A stretch of 64,000 nucleotides of DNA from Telopea speciosissima (taxonomy: Eukaryota; Streptophyta; Magnoliopsida; Proteales; Proteaceae). Numbering within the stretch: position 1 is the stretch's first letter; each line of letters begins with the position of its first letter. The DNA is taken from contig NC_057920.1 of the NCBI RefSeq assembly GCF_018873765.1, forward strand, positions 12,289,307 to 12,353,306, read 5' to 3'. Shown here in pieces: positions 43,225-54,120 of the stretch. Both the position numbers and the translations under genes were made by a program. Below the pieces are notes generated by a model. It was not told where the DNA came from. It did not search any database and saw nothing but the letters and a program-made list of their open reading frames with translations.

Positions 43225-45892
43225 ATGGAGAAACACGCTGTTCCAATTGAGATGATTAAATTGGAAAGCTTTAGTGGCTCTGAGTTCAGTTCTTGGAAAA
43301 TGAGGACTCAGTTTGAACTGAAGTACCTTAATATTTTCTACACTGTAGTAAATATTTTTTCTGATTATACGGACCTAACTAAAGCCCAATGGATAAGTGA
43401 TGAGGATTTTTGCAAAGACTACCTATTGAACTGCCTGTCAGATAGGCTGGCAGAGACCTACAGTAAATATGAGTCTGCAAAAGAGATTTGGGAAAACCTA
43501 GAAGCCCAATTCAAAAAGGATGAGGACCTATCAAAAACTCACTTGGTTGACAAGTTTATGGACTTCAAGTTTCAAGAAGATAAGGAGATACTTCCAAAAG
43601 TAACAGACTTTGAGAACTTGAGAACAAAATTGAATCAAGAAAACATTCCTGTTGTTGATGCATTCTTAGTGGGTGCAATTATCTTTAAGTTACCCTCTAC
43701 CTGGCATTCCTTTAAAACTGAGATGCACAGAAAGAAAACACAAGTGGGGCTGGATGATCTCAAACGGTTCATTAGAATCGAAGATGAGAGCAGAGCCAGG
43801 AATAACTTGGAAATGGTGAAACAATAACAGGCATCTACCAATTTGGTTTCACAACCCAAGAAATATCCTAGGCAATCCAAGCCACCTAAGAAAGAACCCC
43901 AACAGTTGGAAGCCAAAAAGACTAATTTTCAAAAGAGGGGCAAGTGCCGCAACTGTGGAAAGTGGGGTCACTATGCATCTTAGTGTAGGGGTCCTAAGAA
44001 AGGGAACACTGACACACCACAGAAGGAAGTTCACATGCTGGTGGACAAGACTGAGCCTACTAACTTTGTTGCCATGGTTGGCAAGGGTAAGGGATTGTTG
44101 GCCAGTACATCTTCAGATTGGTGGTTAGACTCTGGAGCGACTTGTCATGTTTGCAATAGCAAGGACCTGCTCACTAATGTTGTTCAAGTAGCAGAGATTG
44201 TCACTGTTGCAAATGGAGACATCGTGGAAGTGGCTCAACAAGGGACAGCAAACCTGGTTCTATCATCAGGTAAAATATTAACTTTGAAAAATGTTAAAAT
44301 ATTTTCTGGTTTTGAAAAGAATTAAATTTTCATGGGAATTTTGCTTGATGCTGGCATGTCTATTACTTTTAGTAGTGGTAGAGTAACATTGTCTATTAAC
44401 TCCTTTTATTTTCGATGTGCTTATAATTTGAATGGTATGTTTAGGTTGAGTTTAGCTAATGAGACAATAAACCAGGTTAACCATAAGTCACTTGATCCCA
44501 AAATACTACATTGTAGGTTAGGACATGTGAACTATAGAAAAATGCTCAAACTAGCTAAAACTCATAATTTACCATTAGACACTTCAATTAGATTTAACAG
44601 ATGTGAAATGTGTGCTCAAACCAAAATAACTAGAAAACCGTTCAGACCGGTTTCTAGGAGCACTCAACTTCTTGAACTTATACATTCTGACATTTGTGAC
44701 TTTAAAAACTATACAACTAGAGGAGGTCGGAAGTATTTGATAACATTTATAGATGATTTTTCTAGATATTATCATTTATGCCTGTTAAAATCTAAAGATG
44801 AAGCATTTGAAAATTTTAAAATTTTCAAGAATAGGGTAGAAAATCAGTTGAACTTGAAAATTTAAAGATTTAGAAGTGATAGGGGAGGAGAATACAAATT
44901 GACAGAGTTCAAGGAATTATGTGCCTCTGCAGGCATAATCCTTGAAACTACTGCTCCTTACTCACCTCAATCAAATGGCATAGCTGAAAGAAAGAACAGG
45001 ACGTTAACAGAGATGTTAAACTCCATGTTATTGACAGCTGGCATGCCCTCTTGCTATTGGGGAGAAGCAGTGTTGACTGCAAATCACATTCTAAATAGAC
45101 TACCACATTCAAAACTGACTTCTACACCTTATGAACTATGGCATAATCATCCCTGTAGATATGACACTCTTAAGGTTTGGGACTGTATAGCTTATGTTAC
45201 GATACAAGACCCTAGGAGACCTAAGGTGGGAACTAGAACAAACACTTGTGTATATCTAGGTCGTGCAGAAGATAGTGCTGCAGACCGATTTTTGGATCTA
45301 TCAACCAATGTGGTGATAGAATCTAGGGATGCTATATTCTTTGAGGATAAATTCCTTAGAGATAAAGGCCTGACCTTGCCTGGTTTGACTGAAGTGGTTA
45401 CAGAATCACCTTTGGAATCTGAACCAATTGTTTCTGACACTACTCCCACAATGCTCCTTGAATCAGAATCTAGAAGAGTATCTATTAGAGATCGAGTACC
45501 CAAGAATTTTGGTGAGGATTTTGTGACCTACCATTTAGAAGTTGATCCATCCACCTATAAGGAAGCGATGAGATTTAGGGACTCACTGTTGTGGAAAGAA
45601 GCCATTGATGAGGAAATGAGCTCTTTAATGCAGAATGAGACTTGGCACCTTGTTGATCTACCTAGAGGGGCCAAGACAATAGGGTGTAAGTGGGTACTAA
45701 AGAAGAAACTTAGTCCGGATGGGTCTATAGCCAGGTATAAAGCACGATTAGTAGCTAAGGGCTATAAACAGGTGAGAGGGATAGATTATTTTGACATCTA
45801 CTCCCCGGTCTGCCATTTGGCAACAATAAGGATTCTTCTTGCCATAACATCTATTGATGCACTATTTGTCAAACCCTTTTTTTTTTTTTGTT
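43225..45892 (+). pseudogene. Ty1/copia gag-pol, four in-frame stops, truncated in reverse transcriptase
   Basis: One frame carries all domains in copia order. Gag (UBN2 type) starts MEKHAVPIEMIKLESFSGSE and ends with the zinc knuckle CRNCGKWGHYAS.C. Protease follows with WWLDSGATCHVC. Integrase has the HHCC region (HCRLGH and CEMC), TFIDDFSR, FRSDRGGEY and the NGIAERKNRTL segment. Reverse transcriptase begins with WKEAIDEEMSSLMQNETWHL and KTIGCKWVLKKK and stops after the PVCHLATIRILLAI region. The YVDD active site and RNase H are absent. Stops lie at 43825, 43981, 44323 and 44863, all in the same frame, with no frameshift. A 12-T run at ~45878 marks the truncation point, after which unit sequence resumes. 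It cannot encode a working element. Confidence 0.9.
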
Positions 45893-48114
45893 AGTTCATG
45901 AGGGCAAGAAGATTGAATCAAAATTCTGTTTTCATCTCTAGAAAGAATTTAATTAGCCTCAATATTGTGAGTTATATTATCTTATACAATCACTTTACAT
46001 CATTTTAGAAGAAAGTGGAGTAAGCCAGCCAAAAATATTAGTGGTCTATCATGCACTGAAGTTATTAAAAGGTTAGTTTTTATGAACAATTAGGTCTAAG
46101 GTTCAAGTAGTACATAGGTCAAATATCTTAATCAAAAGAGAAAGACAGAGATCTTTCGGCAAATCTTCGGAAGTTGAGGTGCTTAGCACTATCAATCTAT
46201 CATGCATCCACAACAAAATGAGTGATACTGCATTTGGCAGTGTTAGAAAAGAAGAGAACGACACAACAGAGTTAACGTGGTTCGGTTTAGAAACCTACGT
46301 CAACGGGAAGTAATGTAACTTTTTCATTAACAGAGTAATATTCATTAATCAATTCCATCATCTCAATGAGCATAGCTCTTACATTTATAAAAAATCATTA
46401 ACCTAATTTTAATCTCTAAGACTACTAAATCCTACGGCTAAGATTAATTGCAAATTACATTAAAAGAAAATTAAATATTAAAGTAAAACCTAATTAATCA
46501 TTTAATCTAGACATCTTGACAATTTAGAAATACTAAAATTAATAAAACTCAAATCAACACCTATAGTTGTTGATTCCTTGGCTTAAAGATATTCCAAATT
46601 ATAGCCAATTAAATAGGGAAAGAACTTAAAATATCAACTTTCCTGATTCTCCTCAATCTCCTTTGCTGTTAAATAGGAAATATCCTCTTCAAATTCATTT
46701 TTTACAAAATAGGAAAGTAGCAATATCTCCTAAACGTGCTCTTTCTCCAAAAAAATAGGAAAGTGGTCGGTTGTGTTCACACTTTTAGAAACCAACGATG
46801 TTGATGTGGCCTTGCCGAATTGGGCCTGCATCAATTTTCTACGTCCACGATGAGATGAGATCTATTTCATATCAATGGAGACTAGAGTCACTAGTCCTCA
46901 CACCTCTCTCAGATTGCATATAGAGAAATAACTGTCATTACAAATATATAGTGAACCCCCCCCCCCGAATGGACCCATCTGATTGTCGAGGCCCTACCAA
47001 TAACGTAGATTAATGAGCAAGGTGGACCAATTCCTCCTCGGCCTCTTAATGGTCCTCCAGAATCAGCCCACTTATGTAAGCAAGAACAACAATCCCTCTT
47101 CCTTATTGAGAAACAAACAGAAGTTCAGCCAATAGTATGCAAGAACTTATTGTTATCAGTATCCTTCCATAAAATTAAAATGCACTCATCAGAGATCTGT
47201 AACCCAAAGATTCTCATCCAGAAGATGTACAAATTCTGCATAACTGGCTTAAACTAACCTTTTGTTATGGCATCTATCTCTTTTTTGTTTTTTCTAAGAA
47301 TATAATTTATTTTAGGGTTACACAGTTAACATTCAGGCACTAAAATAATGTTGTTATGGATTCCTTTACAAACTAAAGAGCATCTTCCTCATCATTCAAA
47401 TTCTTATAACTGTTCCATTGCCAAATTAAATATTCCCTTCTTAGTTCCTACTTTACCAGTTGTCTTGCACAGTTGAGATTTTGAGGGTGAATAGAGAAAA
47501 TTAAGAAGTTGTTAAGAAAGAAGATGCAATGAGAACAGTGAAACACATTCTTGTATATCTAAAGAAATCACTCCCTAATAAAGACACGAGGTCGAAACTC
47601 CCACCTATGGCCATCAATAAAGTAAAAAAAAATCTGAAACCGAGGACTTCTTAAAGCATCGACCTTTATATCTCTAACAATAGAAGGAGGAAAAGACTGC
47701 GAGACAAAAGAGACACCATTCTTCGCTGCTGATTTAGATAAGTAATCCACAATCGGTGAAGCACATTGCATTACATTACACTGGAGAGCTGCATGGAGTA
47801 ACCAACTTCTTTAAGGTCACTGGTGAAGCAACAAAACAAAGGAAGAAAAAAGGGAGGAAAACATAAAAGGTTTGATATAGATAAAATTTTGTTTTTTTTT
47901 TTTTTTTTTTTTTTTTTTGGTGAATAATCAATATATTCAACAAAGTGCAAGGAAAAAATGAGCCCCTTACAAGAAAGGCCGGGGAAAGCCAGAAAGAAAA
48001 AAGAAAAAAAAAACTATACATGTATGAACAAAATTAACCAGCTTGAAGTGGTGGAAGCAATGGGAGGCACAAGCCAAGTGAGTAAATTCGAAGAAGAAAG
48101 CATGAAGCTAGCAG
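45893..48114. other. Spacer, unit 6, with two minus-strand LTR fragments
   Basis: 45895-46100 continues the unit ('gaggcaagaag'-type block, cf. 9793). 46240-46340 ('tgttagaaaagaagag', 'taacgtggttcgg') and 46835-46965 ('tacgtccacgatgagatgag') are copia-type LTR fragments on the minus strand, the latter matching 18930-19060. 46970-47270 was not recognised. 47490-47570 is the block 3' of CEP genes. A 27-T run lies at ~47892-47918. Confidence 0.5.
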
Positions 48115-48576
48115 CTAGTTGTGAATGGTATGGCCGATGCCTGGACTGTGACCGGGGGCTGTTGGCCGGAAGTCTTCTGTATGACCTGAAGGAGGTGATG
48201 GTGATGAATAATCGTCTGTTGGAACTGTAGGGTTTGCAGCAGCTTCATTAATGTCTTGGATATGAACAAGCAGGGGTGCTGCATCTGCTGGCTGAAACTC
48301 GTTTGATACTAATTGTGCCATCATGGTTTTACTTGCATGCTCACCATGCAAGGTACTGGTGATGGTGTTTTCACCACCAAACTTTTCTGAGGCAGTTTCA
48401 TGAGTACTCTTCTCTCTGGTGGGAGTAGTTATAATAGGTTTCTTCTTGTTCTTGTTAGACTCCTTTGTCTTCCTCCCAATCTTTAAATGCCTTCCCTCAA
48501 CAGAGTTAACAGCGTAAGAGAAAACAAAGACAAGGAGAAGCACAGAAGCAAAGATGAACTTGTTGACCTTCGCCAT
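48115..48576 (-). CDS. CEP: CEP-6: CEP hormone precursor, 153 aa
   Basis: This is the longest member. The signal peptide is MAKVNKFIFASVLLLVFVFS, followed by EGRHLKIGRKTKESNKNKKK, so it combines the 'KIG' of CEP-2 with the Lys-rich segment of CEP-1 and -4. The middle has STLHGEHASKTMMAQLVSNE and an acidic/Pro-Ser segment. The domain is DFRPTAPGHSPGIGH, identical to CEP-1 and CEP-4, with tail TIHN. All family residues are intact and the frame is open. The promoter has TATATATA rather than TATAAATA, about 180 bp upstream, with a longer leader that includes a (GA)n tract. A Mutator-like element (48984-49929) inserted about 220 bp beyond the TATA. It is likely functional and is the best model of the ancestral long form (inference). 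Confidence 0.95.
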   Translation of the reverse strand: MAKVNKFIFASVLLLVFVFSYAVNSVEGRHLKIGRKTKESNKNKKKPIITTPTREKSTHETASEKFGGENTITSTLHGEHASKTMMAQLVSNEFQPADAAPLLVHIQDINEAAANPTVPTDDYSSPSPPSGHTEDFRPTAPGHSPGIGHTIHN

Positions 48577-48656
48577 AACTCTTGAGTAATGTTAAAAGTT
48601 CAATGAATCAGAAACTTATTACCAAAGAACCAAGAAACAAACCTGGGAATCAAATG

Positions 48657-48687
<31 letters not shown>

Positions 48688-48753
48688 AGGGAGAGACTTA
48701 AAACTACTCAAGGTTAGAGGCCAGAGATACTTCAACAGGAGTACTCCATGGGG

Positions 48754-48761
48754 TATATATA
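48754..48761 (-). promoter_or_regulatory. TATA box of CEP-6
   Basis: It reads TATATATA, a variant of the TATAAATA seen in the other five genes, but sits in the same module ('gagtactccatggggta' on the plus strand). Confidence 0.65.
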
Positions 48762-48983
48762 GTGGTATTCGTATTAGAGTCCCTGAGAGAGAGAGAGAGA
48801 GAGAATTTTTTTTATCATTATTATATATTATTATTTTTAATTGAAAAGTAGTTACTTGAGTGGGATGTGGAAGTGCTAAAGATTTGGATGAAGATTCAAG
48901 GGACTAAGACAGTATCTACTGAGTGAAAAAACAAAAAAAAAAAAAAACCCCCACACACACACACACACAGAGGCAGTATGACC

Positions 48984-49929
48984 CAGACTTGGCTCCTGTC
49001 CTGCAGTGGTGGGAGTTGGAGCGTCCAGCATCCCTGCGATCACTCCATGTGGCCCTCCTTGAATCCAACGATATAATATTGTTTGAATCATTATTTTAAT
49101 TCAGACCTCCCATTAACCTCTCTTACCCACCCAGGTCCCATTAAACCCGACCCGATATATCACACATGCTTTTTCCATTTATTATTGTTGGAGATTACCG
49201 TGTAAGCTTTGAAGTCACATAAGAATGTGAATCAGAGATTAAACTCAGAGAAGGGGGACCCTTGTGACTGTGAATCAGAGATTAAAACTCGAAGAATTGA
49301 AGAAGAGAACCACCACTTTCAGCAATTTCTACATTTTTGCCGCTTTCTTGACTGAGAGAAGTAGACAAAGGAAGAAGGACCCATTTAAATGAAGCTTCGA
49401 TGAAGGTTTTTGCCGGGGTTTATTTTCTTCTGTTTCTTCAAAGAAATCGGAAACTAGCAAAACCTCAAAATCCAGCCTCTTTTTCCAATTGCTTTTCTGA
49501 TCCAAAGCTGATTCAGTGCCACCGTCGCCTGAATTATGTGGCGTTCGGAAAAGGAGAGAGAAGAAGAGGGGAGAGTCACACGAACTATTGTCGTCGGTCG
49601 CCGTTCGCCTTCGTCGCTTTTCATCGTTCGCCGTTCAACCAGTAGAGATGGAGGTGAGAGCTCCCTAGGGTTTGTCGCTGTTTAAGCAAAACGAACAGAA
49701 GAAAATAAGGGAAGAGAAAGACCCACTCCTCGATTTTGGTTTTCAAAAAGTGAAATACATCGGGTCGTGTTTAATGGGATCTGGGCGGGTGAGAGGTTAC
49801 TGGGAGATCTGGATTAAAATAATGGTTCAAACAATATTATGTCGTTGGATTCAAAGAGGGCCACGTGAAGTGATCGCAGGGAGGTGCTGGACGCTCCAGC
49901 TCCCGCCACTGTAGGACAGGAGCCAAGTC
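48984..49929. mobile_element. Mutator-like element, ~946 bp, ~180-bp inverted termini
   Basis: Left terminus ~48986-49163 ('gacttggctcctgtcctgca' onward) and right terminus ~49752-49929 are inverted copies over about 180 bp with scattered mismatches. CAGTATGACC flanks both ends (48974-48983 and 49930-49939), a 9-10 bp target duplication as in Mutator elements. The interior (~49164-49750) is GC-richer and holds an 81-codon plus-strand frame (49400-49645). It has no transposase motif. A captured host gene fragment (Pack-MULE) is possible. Confidence 0.85.
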
Positions 49930-49939
49930 CAGTATGACC

Positions 49940-50122
49940 CCTCCGTCTAAACACATGGGGCGTGAAATGACTGCCCCACCCCATGAAAGGTGGAAATTTC
50001 GTCATTGTTGATGTTTAATACATGTTTCCATTGGCCCCGCATTGGCATAGACCACCCTGTCTTTGGGGAACCCACTCACAAAAAAAAAATTATATATATA
50101 GAGTTGGGGAGAAAGAACTCCA
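49940..50122. other. Partial hairpin-like remnant and spacer
   Basis: 'gaaatgactgccccacccca' and 'gtggaaatttcgtcat' (~49965-50005) look like one inner arm and core of the foldback family. The other arm is not recognisable. Confidence 0.4.
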
Positions 50123-50269
50123 CCCGGTCATGTGTTGTGGCGTGTACCTCCATCCAAACACAGCCAAACACAAAATGACCATCCAACCCCCATGAAAAGG
50201 CAGGGTTGTTTTGATTATTTCGCAACTGACTGTGTCTGGGCGCAGGTACACACCACAGCACACGACCAG
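50123..50269. mobile_element. Hairpin element T
   Basis: 'cggtcatgtgttgtggcgtg' opposes 'caccacagcacacgacc', and 'ccaaacacag' opposes 'ctgtgtctgg'. The centre contains 'aaatgaccatccaaccccca'. The target duplication is unclear. Confidence 0.7.
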
Positions 50270-50399
50270 ATGGCATTCCTTTTCCCATAAATTGGATAGT
50301 AGGGATGTTTCTTATGTCTAAGAGTTGATTATTTCTAGGTAGATTGTGTAGGCTCTCTCAGCTCACTAATATGTCTCATAACCCGGTGAGTAACTTAGG

Positions 50400-50711
50400 A
50401 AGATGTTTTATTCCATTTATAAGGAATGTGAAAAATGAGATTGGAATGATTGAATGGATCGAAAACCAATCGAAGCAAACTCAAAAACTAATCGAAACGG
50501 ACCATTTGGACTGAAACAGGAAAGAATCTACAAGAAATAACTAAAAATTTTCAATATATTTTTACACTTTCAAAATAAAAAAATAAAAAAATAAAAAAAT
50601 AAAAAAATAAAAGACTGGGTCGATAATAGACTTATAATGAATCATAAAAAGAAACAAACAATAGACCAAAAAGATCAGAACTGAACCAAAATCAACCGTT
50701 TGACACTAAGA
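50400..50711. other. hAT-like repeat sequence
   Basis: 'gattgaatggatcgaaaacc' through 'gaaccaaaatcaaccgtttg' plus 'acac' resembles one half of the element at 12615-13882. A (AAAAAAT)n microsatellite is at ~50575-50610. Confidence 0.45.
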
Positions 50712-51025
50712 ATGGATCATCTGTAGATACGTACAGGTTAACCACTTGCCCTTTTTGTTTTCATTAATACCCTTTTCTTCTTGTAAATGGCAAAAATGAG
50801 TAAGGTGGTTACCTCTCACACGTGCGTGGAGCTGGACCCTTAGTTCCACGGAGTTCGGTTCCTGTGCACGTACAAATAGGTGAACGTACATGCGAGAGCC
50901 AACCAACTGTCTTATTTTTGCCATTTAAAAGGAGAGGAGGGGTTTTTATGAAAACAAAATTAAATGTGATTGGTTCTGAGATGTACATTCACTTGTTGAT
51001 ACGTGCTGATGATCCATCTCGAGTG
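50712..51025. mobile_element. Inverted-repeat element, ~315 bp
   Basis: 'atggatcatctgtagatacg' opposes 'acgtgctgatgatccat', 'tgttttcattaataccc' opposes 'ggtttttatgaaaaca', and 'atggcaaaaatga' opposes 'tatttttgccat'. Half copies of this element are at ~8040-8205, ~12430-12600 and ~26640-26710. The arms are longer and the loop larger than in the short hairpins. Confidence 0.7.
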
Positions 51026-53450
51026 TCACATCCCCCAATCAGATCACCCTTGTAAAAGTACGATTTGATTTTGACTTTTTTTTTTTTTTTTTTTTTTTGG
51101 GTTTTACCCTTTTGATTGATCTAACAATGACGAGCTGTGTTTGAATTTGAATCGGAACTGAGTCTTGAAAGATGAAACAAAAAGACAGCTTAGCTTGAAG
51201 GCACTATATATACAAAGTACAAATAAATGTATATAGTACAGGTTTGCATGTCCCATGCATTGGAACTGTTTTTCCTTTTCACCAAATAAAAAAAGTTTTT
51301 CCTTTCCTTTTTTTCTTTTGTGCCGTCTCCAATGTTTTGGGGACTCCATTTAATAAGCTTTCTACGATTCTCAGCCGTTGGTTCAAAGTTTCACTCCATG
51401 TTTTGAGTGTTGGGTCGACCATCTTTACATCTCATAGGGTTGGTTCTCACAATTTAATACTGTGGGTGCACTTTTATATTGACCATGATTGATTAAAAAA
51501 ATTGAGATATTTGGGAGACAAGTAGTTGGTGGACCCCACTGATCACATGGTAAGAGGGACATATTAGATTCCTATGGTCCCCCCTCCCCTTTCCCCCCAC
51601 TTAATTAGCTTCATATAACTTTAAAAATGGTTTAAAGCTTTATTTATAGTGTTATTTCCTGTCCAAAAGCAGAACTTTTCAATTTCAGGGAATTTCACTT
51701 CTGGTTTTCTGAAGCTTTCTTGGAATGGTAAGTACGGAAGTCCACTGGACATGAGATTTCTTTAGTTCAAGTTGAAGCCTATGATCATCAGAGGCCATGG
51801 AATAAGTTAATCAAAATAGTTTTGTGGCTATATATGATCTACAATTTTATATAGTATCCTGATCTAGTGCAGGTGCACCACCTCTCCTCCCCCTCCCCCT
51901 TTACATGGTTGTTTTGTTTTTCTTGTTTCATTTTTTAATCTCCCTTTGTGCATGCCAAAGTTCTTGGGAACCCCTTTTGGAATCAAAGTGGGAAGGAGAG
52001 GAGGGGGAGCCGACCCCCTCTCTCTCTCTCTCTCCTTCATGTGGGTAGCGGGTGGCTGCCCTAGTTGGGCACCCGGAACCGGGTTCAAGATCCGGTTCAT
52101 ATTAACAAGGATATTCATCATCTAGAACAATTCCTCATATTTGGGTAAATATCTTTTTCCAAGTTTGGGACAAGCTTGATTTCCATGCTAGAATTTGTTT
52201 AGATACTCCTAAGATTAGGCATGTTATTAAGTCTTGAGAACCTCCAATCCAATTGCATTCTGCGAATAGGAATACTACCTAAAAACAGTTTTTTTCTTTT
52301 TTTAATAAAGAATGTATTAAAAAACAGGGGTAAGAGAAAAAGAAAAAAGCACATACAAGTGGGCAGGTACAGCCCGCAAAAGGAACGAGAGCATCAGCTT
52401 AACAAAGCTAGACAAAAGGGAAAAATACATCAAAGACTTATACAAGAAAAGAATGAACAAAAGGGACTTCAGGTGAGTGGGTTTCAGAACACTCCGATAT
52501 GTCTACTTGGCTAGCACAATTCCCATGTGGCAATTACAGGTGCTGGTACTATTGGAATTTCGGTGGTAGTAAACCAACCCCCTTAATTTTAAAGTTATAA
52601 AATACAAAAAAAAAATATCTTCTAGACGAGGGGTGGGCCCTACATGATATAGTTTACTTTTCATTATTTTAGAAGCATTTCGTTTTGGTGCAGAACTCAG
52701 CCGTGGGCTTAACCCTGGGCCTCAAGTCTTAAGTCTTTTCAGATTTTAGGCCAGTAATGGGCTTGACTTTAGAAGACTATATTATTTGTTGGGCTTGAGG
52801 CCTTTACTTGGGTGATGTCCCAAGTAAGCAGCCATCTGCATTACTATATGTATTTTAAACAGGTAAAGATTTCTTCTTGGCGAATGAGTAAAATAAATTG
52901 TATCAGTTATATTTGATTTATAAATGAATAAATATGGAATCCCCTTAGCATAGAACATAATTTACTCTGGTTTGTGTTCAATTACAATCCAGCCAAATAA
53001 ATTTGTTGAGTGGATTGTTGGGCCTAGCTAGCTCAGTTATCTTGGACCTGGATTGGGCTTTGAATTGAAATCATATGGACTTGGGCATTGCTACTAGACT
53101 CACCTATTTTTGGCTTAGTATGCTTATAGTGTGTGGCCGAACGAATTTATAAACATAACCGTACTTTTCATCCAGAATTTTAACCCAGCTTTTGCAAACC
53201 TGTCGTTTTTATACGCAATTTATCCGAACGTTGCATACGAGTTTGACAAACCCGGTCGTATTTTGTAGATTGGCGAATCTTATGAATGTACCGTATTTTT
53301 ATTCCAAATTTTACAAAACTAACTGAACTTTTCATACGAATTTTACAAAAACGGGGGGTTTCGATCATTGGGAGCTATGAAATGTCCCAAACACCCCTGT
53401 TTTTGTTGGGCTGGATTCTCTAGCTCCCGCCACGGCTGGAGGAGAGCCGA
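51026..53450. other. Array spacer, last complete unit
   Basis: 51140-51260, 51330-51560 and 51720-51960 are array blocks. 52100-52290 matches ~32220-32700 (LINE-like). 52470-52560 and 52690-52830 match ~16370-16670. 53000-53100 matches ~35090-35190. No intact gene. The frame at 53180-53368 (minus) is not conserved. Confidence 0.55.
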
Positions 53451-53634
53451 ATACTTTCTCCTATGTTGCAATAACACTATCGATTATATTGAAGGAATCA
53501 AGAGGAACCCTGCCTAGTGAAGATGGTGGATCATTGATTACATCAAAAAACAGCATAATTTCCAGGTTTAAAGATGCGATCCTCAAATCAAATGGTGAAT
53601 CACCTATATATCTAAGTTGCAGACCTGTTCGATT

Positions 53635-53745
53635 TGGCTCCTGTCCTGCAGTGGCGGGAGCTGGAGCGTCCAGCCCATGGAAACCACCCAAAAAAGGGGG
53701 TGAGGTGGTCATTTCACATGTGGGGCCCACTGCAGGACAGGGGCC
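53635..53745. mobile_element. Hairpin element U with Mutator-like termini
   Basis: 'ggctcctgtcctgcagtggc' with 'gggagctggagcgtccagc' opposes 'cccactgcaggacaggggcc'. This outer sequence is the same as the terminus of the Mutator-like element at 48984-49929. The centre 'gggggtgaggtggtcatttc' is the hairpin core. It abuts the CEP-7 remnant. Confidence 0.7.
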
Positions 53746-53753
53746 TTTTCGGT

Positions 53754-53800
53754 AATTAACTGCATGAGATCGAAAAAAGTAAAGACAAGAAGAAGCACAT
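53754..53800 (-). pseudogene. CEP: CEP-7 remnant: part of the signal-peptide coding region
   Basis: The plus-strand text 'ttaactgcatgaga' followed by 'aaagacaagaagaagcac' matches the CEP-2 signal-peptide region (~12088-12127) in order, with one short indel. Nothing matching the CEP domain is left. Hairpin U cuts it on the left and a LINE fragment on the right. The position agrees with where a further unit's CEP would fall. The match is short, so confidence is moderate. Confidence 0.6.
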
Positions 53801-54120
53801 GAACCTGTGCAGGTGGAAGCACATTAAGGCTGTTCAATTTAACCTTAAATCTTGGAACAAAACTGAATTTGGTTATGTGGAAGACCACATCAAGAAGTTA
53901 AATCTAAACTTGAACACTTATCTAAAGCATCCACCAGATCCTTATCTTTCTTCCATCGAGAAAGAAAAACAGTTCTTAGATGAGTTAGATTTGAACATCA
54001 AGAGGGGGAAATCAAATGGAGGCAACGTGAGAAAATAAATTAGCTTAAATTTAGAGATAAAAATACTAAGCTTTTTCCATACATCAACAAGCCCAACACT
54101 TCACTCGCTAGAGAAATTCT
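53799..54120 (+). pseudogene. LINE ORF2 fragment
   Basis: The frame reads KAVQFNLKSWNKTEFGYVED, HIKKLNLNL, KEKQFLDELDL, then KWRQRE and, after a stop, LKFRDKNTKLF. This is the stretch between endonuclease and reverse transcriptase in plant LINEs ('LKxWNKxxFGxxxxxIxxL...WRQKSRxxWLKxGDxNTKFFH'). At least one stop is present and both ends are missing. It appears to have inserted into the CEP-7 remnant. Confidence 0.8.
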
